Part shown: piece by piece, positions 62,384 through 64,000 of the stretch
How the letters are laid out: every line of letters begins with the position of its first letter
Numbering within the stretch: position 1 is the stretch's first letter
Source: Eudromia elegans
Lineage: Eukaryota; Chordata; Aves; Tinamiformes; Tinamidae
Reading direction: 5' to 3'
DNA length: 64,000 bases
Assembly: GCA_003342815.1 (NCBI GenBank)
Contig: PTEX01000294.1
Location: forward strand, 735,265 to 799,264
Position numbers and translations under genes: made by a program
Notes under the pieces: model-generated
What the model was told of the DNA's origin: nothing
Seen by the model: only the letters and a program-made list of their open reading frames with translations
Databases searched by the model: none

Positions 62384-63620
62384 CTGGAAAAGCAGTACTT
62401 CTGTAAATCATATTTCCCTCACGACTCTCAGTGCTTTCTAAAACACATGAAAGTTGCTGAGTCTTACACCACCTCAAATAAAAAAAGATGAATTACATCC
62501 AATGATTCATAATTAGCCTATAATAGACCAGAAATGCTCTCAGTCCTTGATACAGACCATACCTACAATGTCATAAATAGTCATATAACGAAAATCAAGC
62601 TCAAATTGTTCGGTTACTTTAGTCTAAGAGATCAAAAGAACATAAGATCCAGCACAGGGGTTGCACGCTCTCCAGAAGTTTGATCAACAAAACTGCACAT
62701 GTGATGGGTTAGGATGCCAGGCACATTTTGATTTAAAAGCCGACAGTTCAGCATTGTTTTGGTGATGGTTTTATTCACAGGAACTGGACTACTCGAGCTT
62801 ATCTCGTTGTAGTCTCTGATGTCAACCTTTGCACCTACTTCCATTCCATGCTTACAATTATAGCACACTGCTTCCTTTAACCTCAGTATAGCACCTTAAT
62901 GTCTGTTTCTAAATTGAGTTATGAAGGTCAAACCTCACTTCAATAGCTTCTGCCTTGTTACATTTTCTGCAATAGACAAAAGATGTTGCCTAACATGCAG
63001 CTCCACACACATAAAAAGTAAAGTCTGGCCTCCCAGGAGTCTGTTCTTTGCAACCATCTACTGCACATGTATAAAACAAGTCTGCTGCAATAGATTCAGG
63101 TGAGCAATTGGTAACTCTATGGGATGATGTACTGGTGCTAAATCACTAAAAAGTAGGCAAGAGGCTCATAGAATGACATACATTTTAGAAAGACATTCTC
63201 TAATTATCTCAAAGTATTTTATAGATATTACAAGTGTTTACAGCCACCAAATTATACAAAGCTAAACAGATTTAAATAAATGACATGTAGAAAAGGCAGC
63301 TTTTGAGTAAAAAAAAGAAGAAAATATCTTCCTTCTTATGCCTGGCTCTTACAGACAAAAGGTTGTTTTCTATGGAGAAAAAAAAAAGGCAGAATAAAAA
63401 ATTGTCATGGTAAAATGCAGTCTGGCTGCAAACCAGGCAAACTTGGTTGACAATAAAACTCCAATTAGGATCAGGATCTAATTAGGGTCAGTCTCTAATT
63501 AGGATAACCAAATAATTTTGGCATTGAAAAGTGAAGGCACAGGAATTTACATGGATGAGAAAGTGCTTAGGGCCACAGCACATGGCTTTGGTGAGGCACA
63601 ACAAAAAAAACAAAACAAAA
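62384..63620. other. EMSY intron upstream of first visible exon
   Basis: No EMSY exon could be identified here. The exon expected before 62383 should end with residues like NVVVLPSGSTVYVK, which I do not find. It contains a short piece resembling part of the neighbouring EMSY exon (62761-62782). Confidence 0.6.
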
Positions 63621-63716
63621 NNNNNNNNNNNNNNNNNNNNNNNNNNNNNNNNNNNNNNNNNNNNNNNNNNNNNNNNNNNNNNNNNNNNNNNNNNNNNNNN
63701 NNNNNNNNNNNNNNNN
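63621..63716. other. Assembly gap (96 N)
   Basis: Unresolved bases, flanked by A-rich sequence on both sides (caaaacaaaa before, an A run from about 63734 after). A difficult low-complexity tract is the likely cause. Confidence 0.99.
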
Positions 63717-64000
63717 CCTTGCTTTGAATTAAACAAAAAAAAAAAAAAAAAAAGGTTTTTCATAATTTTTTTTTGTAGCAATATGGATGAAATGTACATT
63801 TACATCTACATTTACATGTAAGAGCACAGAGATCAAAATCCTCATAAACAACTCACTTTATGACCCTGAACAAGGCTATTTGTGATCCTCATCCATAAAA
63901 TAGAGAATTGGTTACACATCTCTAGAGTCCACTATGGACAGGCTCTAAATATTGTTGAGTGCACCAAGTTACAACAGAGAGGTCACTAATCTAAATGGAA

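Noticed and set aside
62632..62868. Possible additional upstream EMSY exon
   Set aside because: It does not match the known preceding EMSY sequence and lacks a pyrimidine-rich acceptor; noted only for its short resemblance to the adjacent exon.
1..64000. CRISPR arrays, operons, tRNA and rRNA genes, phage or bacterial elements
   Set aside because: None seen; the window is a vertebrate nuclear locus with introns and CR1 elements.

Overview
This is a vertebrate, almost certainly avian, nuclear genomic window. It contains fragments of CR1 LINEs, the dominant bird retrotransposon. Otherwise it is sparse in interspersed repeats, rich in microsatellites, and carries a multi-exon gene with canonical GT..AG introns. 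I cannot name the species. There are no bacterial genes, operons, CRISPR arrays, tRNA or rRNA genes.

Right part (37104-62383, minus strand): the 3' two thirds or more of EMSY, the BRCA2-interacting chromatin regulator. Fourteen coding exons can be placed with consensus splice sites and compatible phases. They join into one uninterrupted frame of 1138 complete residues plus a stop. The first exons, which encode the N-terminal ENT domain and promoter, lie beyond position 64000. A 96-base assembly gap sits at 63621-63716. The remaining 3' UTR runs left from 37103, with poly(A) signals at 36694 (proximal) and 34408 (distal).

Left part (1-about 34400): non-coding DNA downstream of EMSY. No open frame here resembles a known protein or shows exon structure. 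It holds two CR1 fragments, several long microsatellites (TTCC, TTTA, GAGAA, TA) and local repeats. In human the gene 3' of EMSY is LRRC32, in convergent orientation; it is not present in this window, so this is probably part of the EMSY-LRRC32 spacer.

Most interesting observations: an exon-like open segment (61602-61876) in the first EMSY intron seen here, which would act as a poison exon; an expanded polyglutamine tract in EMSY; a perfect palindromic estrogen-response-type element at 8919-8933; a 19-bp-arm AT palindrome at 7485-7540; and a 37-bp direct repeat bracketing a GC-richer block at 13410-14301. I saw no clear sign of a new multi-gene system; this is a normal vertebrate locus with some unusual sequence features.
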